From Mantis religiosa (lineage: Eukaryota > Arthropoda > Insecta > Mantodea > Mantidae), in NCBI GenBank assembly GCA_030765055.1, contig CM060950.1, positions 270,918,581 to 270,982,580 on the forward strand: 64,000 nucleotides of DNA. Direction: 5' to 3'. Under the pieces are notes generated by a model that made no database searches, had not been told where the DNA came from, and saw only the letters and a list, made by a program, of their open reading frames with translations. The position numbers and the translations under genes are program-made. Positions 1 to 11,449 of the stretch are shown in pieces. Every line of letters starts with the position of its first letter. Position 1 is the first letter of the stretch.

Positions 1-384
1 ATGAACAGTAGGTATCGATGAATTACAATTAGCTTGTGAAGTAGAATAATTTTGATATACAGTAGGCATTGCTGCTCGAACAAGTTGGCTGGTAGTTTCC
101 GACTGTTGAGCCATTGTTACGAAGTGGTAAATAATAATCCACTACACACAAGAAGCACAATCACAATTACTGTATATGTATGTGAACTTTAATTATGCTG
201 AAATAAAGTAATACGAACGTAGCACTCGTAAACAGAAGCAGAGGATGGAAGGATCACAATCGTCCCGCTCGGCGACTACTGTGCGACTCTTACCAAATCT
301 TAAATTCACCACTCTGAGGCTCTGTTCAGGTTACAGCTTAAACATGTAAGGGCAGCGCTTAATCAGTTAGATCATAAAAACTTT

Positions 385-901
385 ATTGATGAACATTTTT
401 ACAAAATTACTTCAGTCACCTTCAAAATCCTCTCCATTACATGCGATGCACTTGTCAAGTCTCTTTTCCCACTGTTGGAAGTATTTTTGGAGCTCTTCAA
501 GTTTGATGTTGTTCAGTGCCCTTTGCGGAGCTCTTTTTACCGCCACCACATCGTCATAACGCTCCCATTTTAGCGTTTTTTCTTTCGTGGAAATAGGACA
601 AAGTCTCACGGGGCCAGGTCCGGCGAATACGGAGCGTGGTGAACCATAGACCACCTCTGAGATGCCAAATAGTGCTTCACCCATAAGACCGTGTGTGCAG
701 GAGCGTTGTCGTGATGCAGAAACCCGTCACCTGATCGCCAACGTTCCGGGAGATTCCTCCTCACATCCTCTCGCAGACGCCTTAAAACATTCAAGTGAAG
801 TGCTGGTTAACAGTCTAACCAGGGAGTACGAATTCCCGATGCAGAATTCCACGAACATAAAAAATGACAATGATCTTTGTCTTCACATTTGACCTCACTT
901 G

Positions 902-932
<31 letters not shown>

Positions 933-1663
933 GTAAGGCACTCCTCCACTACCTTGACGTTTGCTTGGTTTCTGAGTCATACCCGTGACACGAATTCTCA
1001 TCCCCTGAAATGACTTTGATCAGGAAGTCTGGATCACGTGCAATCTCTCTCTGTTTTCAAGTACTGACACACATGTCATTGCATGGTTTTGTGCTCCTGT
1101 GTTAGAACGCGCGGAACAAATTTAGCAGCAACAAGTCTCATGTGCAAGTCCTCCCTCAAAATCCGCTGGCACGAGCTTCAACTGATTCCTGTCGCTGCTG
1201 AAATTTGGTCGATCGTTTGGCGACAATCCTCGTTGATCTTTTGGTGGACCTTTTCAATATGCTAATTCTCGTGATTTTGAAGGACGTCCAGAACGAGCTT
1301 GGTCTTCAACACACCCCACCACATTTAAAACGCCCAAACCACTCGAAAACCTATGTGCGGCTCATAGTGTCCTCCTGGAAAGCTTCGTGAAGCATTTGGT
1401 GTGTCCTCGTTGCAGTTATTAAAGCAGGAAGCAAATTTTACACACGCTTTGTTCTTTTAAATTTGCCATAACGACTTCGCAGAGGTAACCCGCCAACAGC
1501 CAGAGAAACACAATACCACACTTGCACGTTCAGCTCTATACTGACGCCGTCTGCACAGCTGTTTCATGAAGGTCTCTCCTAACACCATTTAGCGTGAGAA
1601 CCCTGAACTACGTCTACGAGTGGCAGCGTCCTCGGAGTCCGGTTTCTTTTGGATCCCCCCTCG
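385..1663 (-). mobile_element. Decayed mariner-family transposon (copy 1)
   Basis: The minus strand carries a broken mariner transposase. From N to C terminus one can read a helix-turn-helix region around 1470-1120 (including SGRPSKSREL-like and AKFVPRVLTQEHK stretches), the first catalytic region near 1000 (GDEN, with the usual W lost), an HHDNAPAH block near 720 and a YSPDLAP block near 610. The C terminus at 412-560 reads FQQWEKRLDKCIACNGEDF, typical of the family. There are stops and frameshifts throughout. The third catalytic aspartate after LAP is destroyed by an indel near 600, and a run of about 25 T at 908-932 interrupts the middle. The 5' terminal repeat is recognisable at about 1641-1663, ending in TCG next to TA. 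No matching repeat is seen near 385, so the 3' end is truncated or eroded. Confidence 0.85.
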
Positions 1664-3289
1664 TACATATATGAAAACATTGCGGTTTTCTCATGCTTAC
1701 GTTTTTCTACATGTATCTCAAGGAATCATGAAATCGAATGCTTGGAGACTTCCGGTGTTGTTTGCAACACTGAAAATGAAACTGCAGACCAATTAATCTA
1801 TGGTTTGTATACAATTTTACAGAAATGCCTTTATAAAAGTAGGGACGAGAATTCTTTTCACGATGCCGTAATTGCTGTAGTTCTGTTTGAATGAGCGGGA
1901 AAAGACTACTAGAAATCTGTACTTTATTATTTGTTCTTAGTCGACAATGGGAAAATTACGGCTTTTATTACCAAAACTAGGATTCTGTAGCTTTAGCTTT
2001 TAATTCGTTTTTGTTCTGTGCTTTGTAGCCTTCTCACACATCGTGATATCATTTTAAGTGATATTAAGATTGCTGTGATGAACTTTTGTATCTATCTTTC
2101 CAATAATTGTTTCTATTGAGGAGACACATCTGTGCAAATTGGCCCAAACCTTACAACAATCCCAAATTTAGATCTTCTTTTCTTAAAGTTAATATAGACA
2201 TATTTCAATAATATACCGATTTTTTTCTAGCGGCACTGAAGGAGACATCACTTGACTTCAAGTAACCCTACACCTGCTTCGTAGCTTCTATTACGTAAAT
2301 TTAACCTCATATTTTACAGATTCCATATTTTACGCATTTTCCTAACTTCAAAATGTTTCACAGAATGCAGTTTTCTATTAATCTGTATGCAATTCTAAAC
2401 ATGCAATAAGGGAAACTGCACATTAAGTGTACCTATTTACATTTTTTGTGATTTGTATTGAAATGGATTTGCTTACTTCTTACTTAAAACACTTAGGAAA
2501 ATAAAAATTGTTAAACAGGTATGATTATTTTTTCCCTTCGTTGATATGGAGAAGACAAATATTTCACATAGGTACAGGTCATTAAAATATGTTAAAATGG
2601 GTGCAAAAGCTTATACCCCGAGCATTAATTTTTAAAATTACAATATGTGGGACATCAAGAAGATCTCCTGTAATTTAGACCTAAACTATCAATTCCACAG
2701 AAACTATTGTAACTAGGAAGTCGAAACTAGATATTATTCAATTCTTAATCGATCAAAAAATAAATGATATAAATTTGAAAAGAATCTAATAAAACCTTCA
2801 GATATTTCAATTTTCACCTTTAAACCCCCACCCCAAACCCTTTTTGTTTGTTTTTTGACTTAGTTAATTACTTCACACCTTTCTGCACATTATGGTTGTT
2901 ACTTAGTGAAGTGAATTTACTATGTAATTTAATTATAGGACAATATCTGCTCTTTTAACTTGCTGTAGCCACTTATGAAATTTGGAATAAGTGTAGAACT
3001 ATTTCGCACATGGAACCGCAAAATAGTATGTGTTTAGCGAATTTGTTGCAGCATATGTTGCGAGGATTGTCATTTTGTTATAGTGCATTTATAGAGCGTT
3101 TTAAGAGCCATTTTACTAAAATTGAGTATTTGTAACCGTTTACTTAGAACATTTTTAGTTCCTGTTTAAGCGTCTATTTTGCCCATTTTACTGCCCCTTT
3201 GCCTGCATATTTCACATGTTTAGAGCCTATAAATCCACCCCCTAATTATAAATCAAGATCGGTTGCGGGCTTGAATACATCTCCCAGCA
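1664..3289. other. No recognisable gene or element
   Basis: AT-rich sequence with no open frame of note beyond a short one at 1649-1894, no tandem array and no recognised element. The part just before 3290 could be the eroded 5' end of the following gypsy-like element, but no LTR boundary can be seen. Confidence 0.5.
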
Positions 3290-4726
3290 TAACCAGTAAG
3301 TAATTTTAAAAGTACTGTAATATATTTATATTATATACGAGAATTTAATTCTATACTGTAATTGAAAAGTGAAAAGGTAGCTGAGACACCAGAAACAGAA
3401 GTAGGCATAAGTAACAGAAGATATACTGCCGTTATTGATAGAGGAGCTAATGGTACAGTGTGCTCAGAACATTTTTATGATGAACTGATGCATTAAAAGT
3501 AATGATACTACCAGTGAGTGGAATATATTGTTTCCTAGCTATCGGAAAAGAAACAGAGAGAATTAAATTACAAGCCATGACAGAGAAATTAAATAGTTGC
3601 AGATATAATAATAGGATGTGATTGCTTATATCAATGGGAAGCTATGATAATTTTTGAAGACATGTTTTTGCAAATAGTAATTGAAAAAGAGGTTATAAAA
3701 GTACCTTTTGAAGAAACTGGCAATTCTCAGATATTCATTATAGATAATGCAGAGGAGAAGAATCAGGTTATACTTTCTTTGTAGAATATATTAATACAGG
3801 GGCTATGGAATTAGCAAAGGTAAATATTGCAAAACATGATATAGATAATGAAAAGGATAGGGAACATGATAGAGGTGTTTAGACATATGAAAATAAAGAA
3901 AGTAATGTATCTCAAGAGAATCCTTTAGGAATTCTGAATTTCAAAAATATAAATAGGCACCCAGAGTAGAAAAACAGCAAAAGTTTAAAAGAGCTTGCAA
4001 GAGGAAAAGTAGATCACTAATGATTTAAATTCAAGACAAAAGATCAACTATTTAAAATTACTATTAAAAATAGAGACACATTCTCAGAAAATTCAGGAAG
4101 GCGTAACCATTATGCTAGCTCATTTGAGATGTTATCAATCAAAACTAAACCGTTCAATATCATATTTGATTTAACTGCAATCCATTACTAGGAATAAAGT
4201 TAATGCACTTGTAGCTATAAATGCTCATGGACAATCCGGTAGGACAATATCGATGTGGATATATTTTTGTTCTCCGTGTTACTTTTAGTAAACTTGTCTA
4301 AATTTTCCCTTTAAGGAACATGTCTAGCAGAAAATGTGTTCAGAAGTAGTTAATGGTTACAAATCTAAATAAGGTAAAATTGAATCAATTCTGACAGGTA
4401 ATGCCCCTGTTCAAAAAATTAACTGCTTTACTAATTCCTCGAAATGAGATGGAATAATGTCATACCATTTTTCATCACAGTTTCCCTCTGGTATTCCTAC
4501 AGAACTAATTCTTTCAGATGTTAGTCTACCTCTTCGCGTACTTATACATCATAATCAAAAAGATACTGTTCCATAATGGAAAATATAATGAATCATACAG
4601 TAAATGCGACAACTGGATTTGCACTTGTCACCTTAATTCTAGGTATTGAGCCAGAACTAATTTTTGAAGAGATATCAGGATCAATTGAATCCTAATAAAA
4701 TTTAAGTGAACAATAGAAGATAAAGT
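3290..4726 (+). mobile_element. Decayed gypsy-like LTR retrotransposon, 5' portion
   Basis: Translation on the + strand, with many stops and frameshifts, shows the order expected for a gypsy-type pol. A retropepsin-like segment near 3425-3660 includes VIDRGANGTVCSEHFYDEL, with the usual DSGA/DTGA changed to DRGA. Integrase zinc-binding remnants follow near 4100-4170. An integrase core at about 4200-4680 includes GKIESILTGNAP, SSQFPSGIPTE and TGFALVTLILGIEPEL in shifting frames. No reverse transcriptase or RNase H is visible between protease and integrase, so an internal deletion is likely. The element is cut at 4726 by an inverted-repeat DNA transposon and resumes at about 6056. It is a dead copy. 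Confidence 0.7.
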
Positions 4727-4828
4727 TACTATGTGTTTCAAATGGGAAGAGTTCTAGCTTCTAGCTAATCGGATGCGTTAGCCTTCATCCTGCCCACCTC
4801 GTTACCCCCACTTTTTTATAATTCCCTC

Positions 4829-4926
<98 letters not shown>

Positions 4927-6058
4927 TTGCGAGTCTTGTTGGCGCTAGAAGGGAACGCAAACTGAATTTTTCAAACCTTTATAATAATGTAGTTGTTCAA
5001 ATCACATGGATATTCGTATATTACGTACATATTTTAAATATATAGTTTAAAATAATTATAGTTAATGAATTATCTATGTTTCTAATCCAACGAGACCGCC
5101 AGCGGCGCATCCATATAGCTATGAATGTCACTCGGTTAAGAGACAATTCTTCATTGTCGCTGTCTCCATCGCCTGAGTGTTGCAAGTTTATGATGTTAGG
5201 TTCCAAAGTCTCGTCATTGCTATTTCTTTCCAACATCAGTGTTCTTGTAGTTTATCTGCATGTCTCATGCAGTTTTCCCAGTCTTGAGCGACCTTGTTAA
5301 TTTCTTGGCGAATAAGTCGTTCAGTGTCAGTGAGTTTAGAAGTATTATTACTGTTTGCAACATAATCTGAGCCCACATTCACTCAATTGGAATGTTCTGG
5401 CAGTGGTAAGGAGGAAGGTGCGTTATATTACGTCGTGTCTCATTTCAATTGCAAGCTGATCCAGGTGATACACTTTCTCTGGCTTTTAAACGGAAGAACA
5501 ACTGAATAATGCTGATTTAAACTCTCTAGAGTAAATAGAAAATACGTACGATCCGTAAACATTGTGTGATAAGTCACGTTCTGACGATGCACCATTCTAC
5601 AAGCCACAAGGAAGTGTATTGTTTGTTCTCGCTCGAATTTAACAAACACCTTGGCTTATTCAAAGCAATTCTTTCATCATGTAATGTCAAACGTTTACGA
5701 TTCAGTTCTGAGTAATTACAAATATACGTACACGCATATATGCCATTCATTAAAATGCCTACGTCAATATGCATTGTTATAATAGAGATTTATTCATTTG
5801 TATTAGGAAAACTATTTCAGCCAAAACCATGTTTTTTGCGGTTGTGTTAGATACATTACTCTCTACCTTCCTCATTGACCAGTTTTTTTCAAAATCAAAG
5901 TTTTGTCTTAGCGCAGATAGTATTTAACAGAGCTTGATTATGTTGGCGCTCATCACACACCACTTCGGCGGATTGCCATACCACAACACAGCAGGACTCC
6001 GGTAGCTCGTCTAGTAGGGCTCAAGGACAAATATAATCCCATTTGAACCACTTAATAG
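4727..6058 (-). mobile_element. Inverted-repeat DNA element, copy A (about 1.33 kb), inserted in the gypsy-like element
   Basis: Both ends carry versions of the same terminal sequence: TGTGTTTCAAATGGGA at 4733-4748 and its reverse complement, TCCCATTTGAACCAC, from 6037. The interior matches the element at 52155-55459 in opposite orientation. Shared stretches include the CTTTGAATAAGCCAAGGTGT segment (near 5650) and the region at 5000-5240. Minus-strand frames at 5021-5236 and 5574-5774 contain short readable pieces (for example DWENCMRHADKLQE, and an acidic DSDNEELSLN tail) that resemble the C terminus of a cut-and-paste transposase, but I cannot name the superfamily. It holds a CT/CA microsatellite. 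It is non-autonomous or decayed. Confidence 0.65.
4825..4922. repeat. (CT)n followed by (CA)n microsatellite
   Basis: A compound dinucleotide repeat: imperfect CT/TTTCTC up to about 4884, then an uninterrupted CA run to 4922. It lies inside the inverted-repeat element and is absent from its sister copy at 55 kb, so it expanded after the copies separated. Confidence 0.95.
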
Positions 6059-6345
6059 CTTTTGGTATAATAAAGGGAAAGGAGAGAGTAAAGAAAATTA
6101 AAGAAAAAAATGGGATACATAAATGGGAGACTAAGTTAGGAGACTATGTGTTAGTCAAAGATCATAAATAATCTAGCATATCAAAGGATAAAAAATAGAA
6201 TGAAATTAATGTGTAAGGGTCCAATGGAAATCATTAGTCAATTTGGTAATAATACCTTTGTGTTAAGGGGTGTAAAGTATTTAAACCCGATAGGTAAAGA
6301 GCATAAACAGTTCTTTAGACAATACAAAAACTAATAAACATCTCT
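6059..6345 (+). mobile_element. Gypsy-like element, integrase C-terminal portion (continuation)
   Basis: After the interrupting element the + strand again reads as integrase C terminus. It includes KWETKLGDYVLVKDHK near 6120-6170, the usual GDxVLVKDHK pattern, and a degraded KGPxxII-like stretch near 6205-6230. It ends with a short basic tail near 6340. This supports one original element spanning about 3.3-6.3 kb, with the 1.3-kb DNA element inserted within its integrase region. Confidence 0.65.
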
Positions 6346-9300
6346 AAATGGTAAATTAAAATAGATAGATAATTAATAAAACTATTTTGTAAGAAATAAA
6401 ATTATACTATGAAGGATGTGCAGGTGTAAAATGATAATTTATTGATATTGGTAAAGTGACTTGAAAATTGGAAACTAAGACAAAATAAGAACAAGATGCA
6501 TATAGACCTTTGGAATGTCACATATTTATGTAGGTATATAGAATCAAAATAAAAAAAAAAAATTGGAAAGAAGTATGTAAGTGTGTATGGAAGAATGACT
6601 AGAACTGTAATTTAGATTTTGATGCGACAAATATTTTTAAAAGAATGTGATTGATAAACATTTTACATTTGATGTATTTGAAAATATGTTTGTTAAAAGA
6701 TGGTATAAAATTTAAAAAATATTCCGAACAGGGAAATGATAAGGAGGTTATTTAAAATTTTAATCCTCTGGGCAATCACATTATCTCACCTTATTACATA
6801 ATAACGTAATATAATGTACGATAGTTCACAAGATTACCTTATTATATACAAAGGTAATATAATGTGGGGCATTTAATACGGTAATTAATTGAGATTTTAT
6901 TGACGTCATCAGTGTAACACATGGATAGTATGTATATCAAATAAGTAATATAAAACGGTAGAAGCAGTTTAAAAGAGGCATTTATATGTTATAATTGATA
7001 AGCGAATAAGAGAGATAAATAATAATGAGCATATAAATACTAAATAACAGTCAAAGTAGACAAGAAATAAAAGGATAATAAATGAATAAGTATTGATTTG
7101 AAAGCAGACTTTGAAACGCATCTGGCCGGCCACGAGAAAGGACTAACGTAGCGTTCTGCCAAATTTCTTCATAAATCTATAATTTATGTTTCATAACAAG
7201 TGAATTAGTATTATATATGTGATCGGCATATTTTGAAAATTTAATATCAAGTTTTAAAACAACAAATCTTGATCAAAAACATTAACTCTGTGTCGTTTCT
7301 TAACATCTACGCAAACCTGATGATCACCTCTCATAGCTAGGCCGAGGAAGCTCGGGGTTGATGTGTAGGCATTTCGAGATCTTCTGGATATTCGAGATAT
7401 TTAATATCCACGGAGACCATTTTATTTCCCGAAACAATATTCACCTTTAAGATTAGTAAATGATTGAGAAATTTTATTTGAGTTGTATATCTACCCATAT
7501 GTGCATTTACCGTTTGAATCATTTACCAAACTAAAAAGTGAGTGTACTCTCTCGAAAATAAGTGCTCTGTAACTATAATGGAACACAGTCACTCAGCTGG
7601 ACTGTTAAATATGCACGGAAATATGTAACCTAATTTTATAATGGAATGACGCACGTAAAAGTAAAAAAAAAAAGTATGTCAGTAAGAAAATAAGTAAAAT
7701 GTAAACAGAAAGTAAAGGTTGCTGTGGATGGACACGGAAAAATCTAATAAAAACTATTCAGTTATTTACGACTCTAAAAAGTGCGATTATTATGTAAAAA
7801 AAAGTATCCGTAATGTAAATGAGAAACCCTTTGAAACTTTAAGCTCTTTGCTCAGTTGTTTACCATCACGGACACACACATTATTTCAAGCCTGCGAACA
7901 GCCTTACTTCGTTTGTTGCAAAATCATGTTCGCCAAAGAAACTTAGGTGTATTAACTGAAATTGCCTCCTTGCCTTCTTTAACTATTTTAACGCACGCAG
8001 GGATACTTTATGATATAAAGTTGGACCACCTGGAGCTGAATGGGTGCTAAGACCAATAACAGTTCTAGGAACATCCATTAATTTAAACTTCTGTGTTATT
8101 TTATTTTCCAATAAGAAGATATAATATGCGGAAGACATCACATGTCATAACCTACAAATCATGAGTGCCATTATTGTTTCTTTTTTCGTATATGTATCGT
8201 GTTCGTCTACCCAAGAAGTATGATTTTATTAGACCGTATTAGAAAACAGCTCACTTCGTTCCTGATCGCCAATAGGAGCGTTACCACCATTTCGGACAAG
8301 AAATACTGTACAAATACTCAACTTTCAAGTTACTTCATCCCTATCAGCGCCAACGTTGGCTTTGCTATTAGTCCTAATTCTGTAGTCGATGATGATTATT
8401 ATTATCATCATTGTTTATTAGTCCTAATAATATAGCTTTATGCAGGCAGAATCTGAAGTCTCACGTTCACACAAATTTTCTTACGAATTGCTATGGTCAC
8501 AATTCTTTATATTTTGTTACATGGATACGATGCGTTTCTTATATTGCTGTGTGTCTTCGTGTGCCTGTATCGCCCTCTTTCTAATACACCGAGAAAGGCC
8601 TTGTTCATTTGTGAAACTTCCATGTTGCTTTTGACTTCATAATTACGGCCCGATATGTATGTAAATAAATATTTTCTTTCCTCCCTTCATGTGTACTTAT
8701 GTTATATTTTATTTTATACAGCCACAACTGCCCTCTTTTTCTTTTTTATAAGAAAAATGTGATACTAATCATGCTTTACAGTTTTCTAATAACCACATAT
8801 TTCAGGTGAAAAATATTAATCTATATTTTCCATTACCTTCTGTACCGGTAATGACGCGTTGGTGTATTTACCTTAAAGCTCTGGTTTATCATTCAGAACA
8901 CTGAAGGATTTTAATCAGTGAAGAAGATTCTTCCGCATTTGAAGCTATCCTGAATTTAATACGTGATGCAAATTTAAAATATCACCTGGCCTTTCCTCCA
9001 TACTGTGTTTCCTTATTTGTTGAATAAGAAAAGCTAATTTTAATTTCCTTATATACTTCAGCTAAGGAAATACTTCTTGTAAAAAACAAATATACCCACA
9101 ACTTTCAAAGCACACGTTGCAAAAACTTATTTTCAGGTTTTGTTTGGGAAGAAAATGGTTACTAAACTCTCAGTTAAGTGGCTCTGAGTGGAAGGACTGC
9201 TTATTGTTTAATTTACTTTACTGTATCCTTGATAAATGTTTGACCTAACTAATCTCAATCTAAGCAGCAATTCTTGCTCGCATGAACCCCCAAGGTAAAA

Positions 9301-9538
9301 AAGGAATTGCATAAAATGTTACGTAGGTCATATACGTAGGAAAAACTAAAATAGTTAACTATCACTACTTGGAAAGTACTAGTCACAAATATGTTTCATA
9401 TAAATTGCATATTCCAATGATATCTGAGGGTGGTGCAGTAATTCGACGGCTATGTCTTATGTCCCTTTTTATGCTTTGCTCTTAGCGAAATAAAATCATA
9501 CACTGAAACTGAAGGATACTTTAAAGCTGCACGTGTAG
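6346..9538. other. No recognisable gene; very AT-rich
   Basis: The first part (to about 7100) could hold an eroded 3' LTR of the gypsy-like element, since similar AATAACGTAATATAATGT-like motifs recur at 6800-6870, but no clean LTR ends are visible. The remainder has only short random open frames (for example 7719-7946 and 8199-8435) with no recognisable domain or splice-site context. Confidence 0.5.
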
Positions 9539-9540
9539 TA

Positions 9541-10443
9541 CGAGGGCTGTTCAATAAAGAATGATCACAATTTTTTTGACAACTTACCTTTACGCATCAT
9601 AATTTTGATGGTCCTTCTCAAAATAGTCTCCCCTGAATGCGATGAACTTGTCCCAGCGTTTCTTCCTGTCATCAAAAACATGCTGGAAGCCATTTTCTGA
9701 GATATCCTTCAAAATCGCTTCCACAGCCTGCACCACTACTTCTGATGATGGATAACGCCTCCCACGACGGCGTTTCTTCAAGTTAGGGAATAGAAAAAGG
9801 TCACATGGGGCTAAATCCGGACAATAGGGAGGGTGACGGATGCACTTCACTTTGATTTTTGCAACATATTCAGCAACAACATTAGCAATATGCAGCCGCG
9901 CATTATCGTGGTGCAGCATCCAGCCTGCTTCACGGAAATTGGTCTATTACGCCTGATATGGACTTGCAATGTTTTCACAACATCCCTTTAGAATTGTCCA
10001 GTTACTGATGTGTGTGCAGGTACAACATGCTGACAAACCATTCCATGAATATCAAAGAATGAGGTGACCATAACTTTCACAGCATAAGCAACTACTTTTG
10101 CTTTCTGGGGGGTTGGTGATTTAGGATATTTCCACACTGAGCTTTGCTGCTTGCTCTCAGGATCAAAACGATGTAGCCAAGTTTCATCAGCAGTGATTAC
10201 GTTTGAAAGAAGCTCCGGATCTTCCTCTAACATCAGCTTCAACTGCATGCTACCTCCATTGCAGCGGTAGGCGATGTTCTGAACTTCCCTGGTTGTCACA
10301 GGCGGGAACCAGGAGTACCAACAATGAAACTACTACGGTGTGTTTGTTTCAGATTAAACTAACAGAATATAATAATATTGAATTTTAGTGCGAATAATTA
10401 TGACCGTAAAAAAATTATGATCATTCTTTACTGAACAGCCTCG
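9541..10443 (-). mobile_element. Internally deleted mariner with both terminal inverted repeats and TA duplication (copy 2)
   Basis: The left end (CGAGGGCTGTTCAATAAAGA, continuing to about 9577) and the reverse complement of the right end (from 10443 inward) agree over about 37 bases, with one indel and two substitutions. TA flanks both ends (9539-9540 and 10444-10445), the mariner target-site duplication. At 903 bp it is shorter than the usual 1.3 kb. The transposase N-terminal DNA-binding region is missing while the catalytic part remains on the minus strand. Confidence 0.92.
9590..10299 (-). pseudogene. Mariner transposase, N-terminally truncated and frameshifted
   Basis: Two minus-strand frames cover the catalytic half of a mariner transposase. 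Frame 10299-9988 contains ITADETWLHRFDPESK (first catalytic Asp) and a KVMVTSFFDIHG strand. Frame 9919-9590 contains LHHDNARLH (second Asp) and PPYCPDLAPCDLFLFP (third Asp after CD). There are 34 residues between the second and third Asp, so it keeps the D34D spacing of true mariners. A frameshift between 9920 and 9988 separates the frames and there is no N-terminal helix-turn-helix. The C terminus ends in WDKFIAFRGDYFEKDHQ. It cannot be active as read, although the catalytic triad survives. Confidence 0.9.
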
Positions 10444-10749
10444 TAATATTTATTCAACATTTTTCTTGAGTACTTCACAAAGTGACTGGTCGTAGGTTTA
10501 CGACATCTAAAAGAACTCCACGCATGACAAAAAGGACCCTAAACAAAATAAATTGGCTCTCATTTTCAATTTAGAATGGGACGCTGAGTATCAAAACAGT
10601 TAAATAATCTCATGAACAAGAATCGCATACTTATTTACGGGACTTACAAAAATGCTTCCACATTCACATGAATGCAGAAATTGTATTTTCTGTAAAGGTT
10701 TAATAGAAACTAAATCCACTAATGTGTATAACTGTATAATTGTAGTAAG

Positions 10750-10893
10750 CGATAGAGATGGTAAACCTATAGGTGAGAGACTACATCTTTCAGTTCGTTG
10801 GCGAGGTTGTCGTTTGCCGTCTTCATTTCTTTCATCTTTTCTAATATATTGGCCAAAGCAGCTTCCATCGTCGTGTTCTACTCCTGACACCAA
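10750..10893 (-). mobile_element. Gypsy primer-binding site and start of gag remnant
   Basis: Read on the minus strand, the LTR edge is followed two bases later by TGGTGTCAGGAGT (10893-10881). This begins with TGG, as expected of a primer site pairing with a tRNA 3' CCA end. An ATG at 10868-10866 opens a short coiled-coil-like N terminus (MEAALANILEKMKEMKTAND), typical of gypsy Gag starts. It stops after about 33 residues and nothing recognisable follows to the left. Confidence 0.6.
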
Positions 10894-10894
10894 A

Positions 10895-11287
10895 TGTGAC
10901 ATTTTGGCTTCTTAGACTTATAAGCCTTTTTTGCAGAAATTTAAAATGCTTTTTATTTCAGTAAACAGTAACGTTGTACACACCTTGCAGCAGTAGGAAA
11001 ACGTTACTTACACATCAGCAGTCTTCAAGCTCGTCTTGATCCACTGCCACGCGTGAGCAAACAAAACAATCCTCTGCGGTACAGTTCAAACGCACGATTA
11101 AAAGACAACTGCACATCAACTAGCACCTAGCAACTCAACTGACAACTGACTAGCAACTGACTCCGCTCTAACACTTTGCGGTCTTTTATACCGCCAGTCA
11201 TTGTTCTAGAATGCAGTCCATCCTTCGATAAAAATCGCGACGCAGCGAGAGAAAGACGGACCTATCTGTCTCTTTTTTCTCTTTGCT

Positions 11288-11365
<78 letters not shown>

Positions 11366-11370
11366 CAACA
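10895..11370 (-). mobile_element. 5' LTR of a gypsy element (minus orientation)
   Basis: The left edge starts TGTG two bases from the primer site. The minus strand contains a TATAAAAG promoter box (near 11190) and, nearer the gag side, an AATAAAAAG-like polyadenylation region (near 10955). The segment with GCAGAAATTTAAAATGCTTTTTATTT also appears in altered form in the LTRs at 26190 and 52355, so these are related families. The right edge is uncertain because a CT array has expanded there. Confidence 0.6.
11292..11361. repeat. (CT)n microsatellite
   Basis: About 35 perfect CT units. The Leu-Ser and Arg-Glu open frames that cross it are consequences of the repeat and not proteins. Confidence 0.97.
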
Positions 11371-11449
11371 GTTCTCTCTCTTTCTTTCCTGCCCACACGT
11401 GACCAGCACTGGTTTGTCGCAACTCCAACACAAACATGCGAACGGTGAC

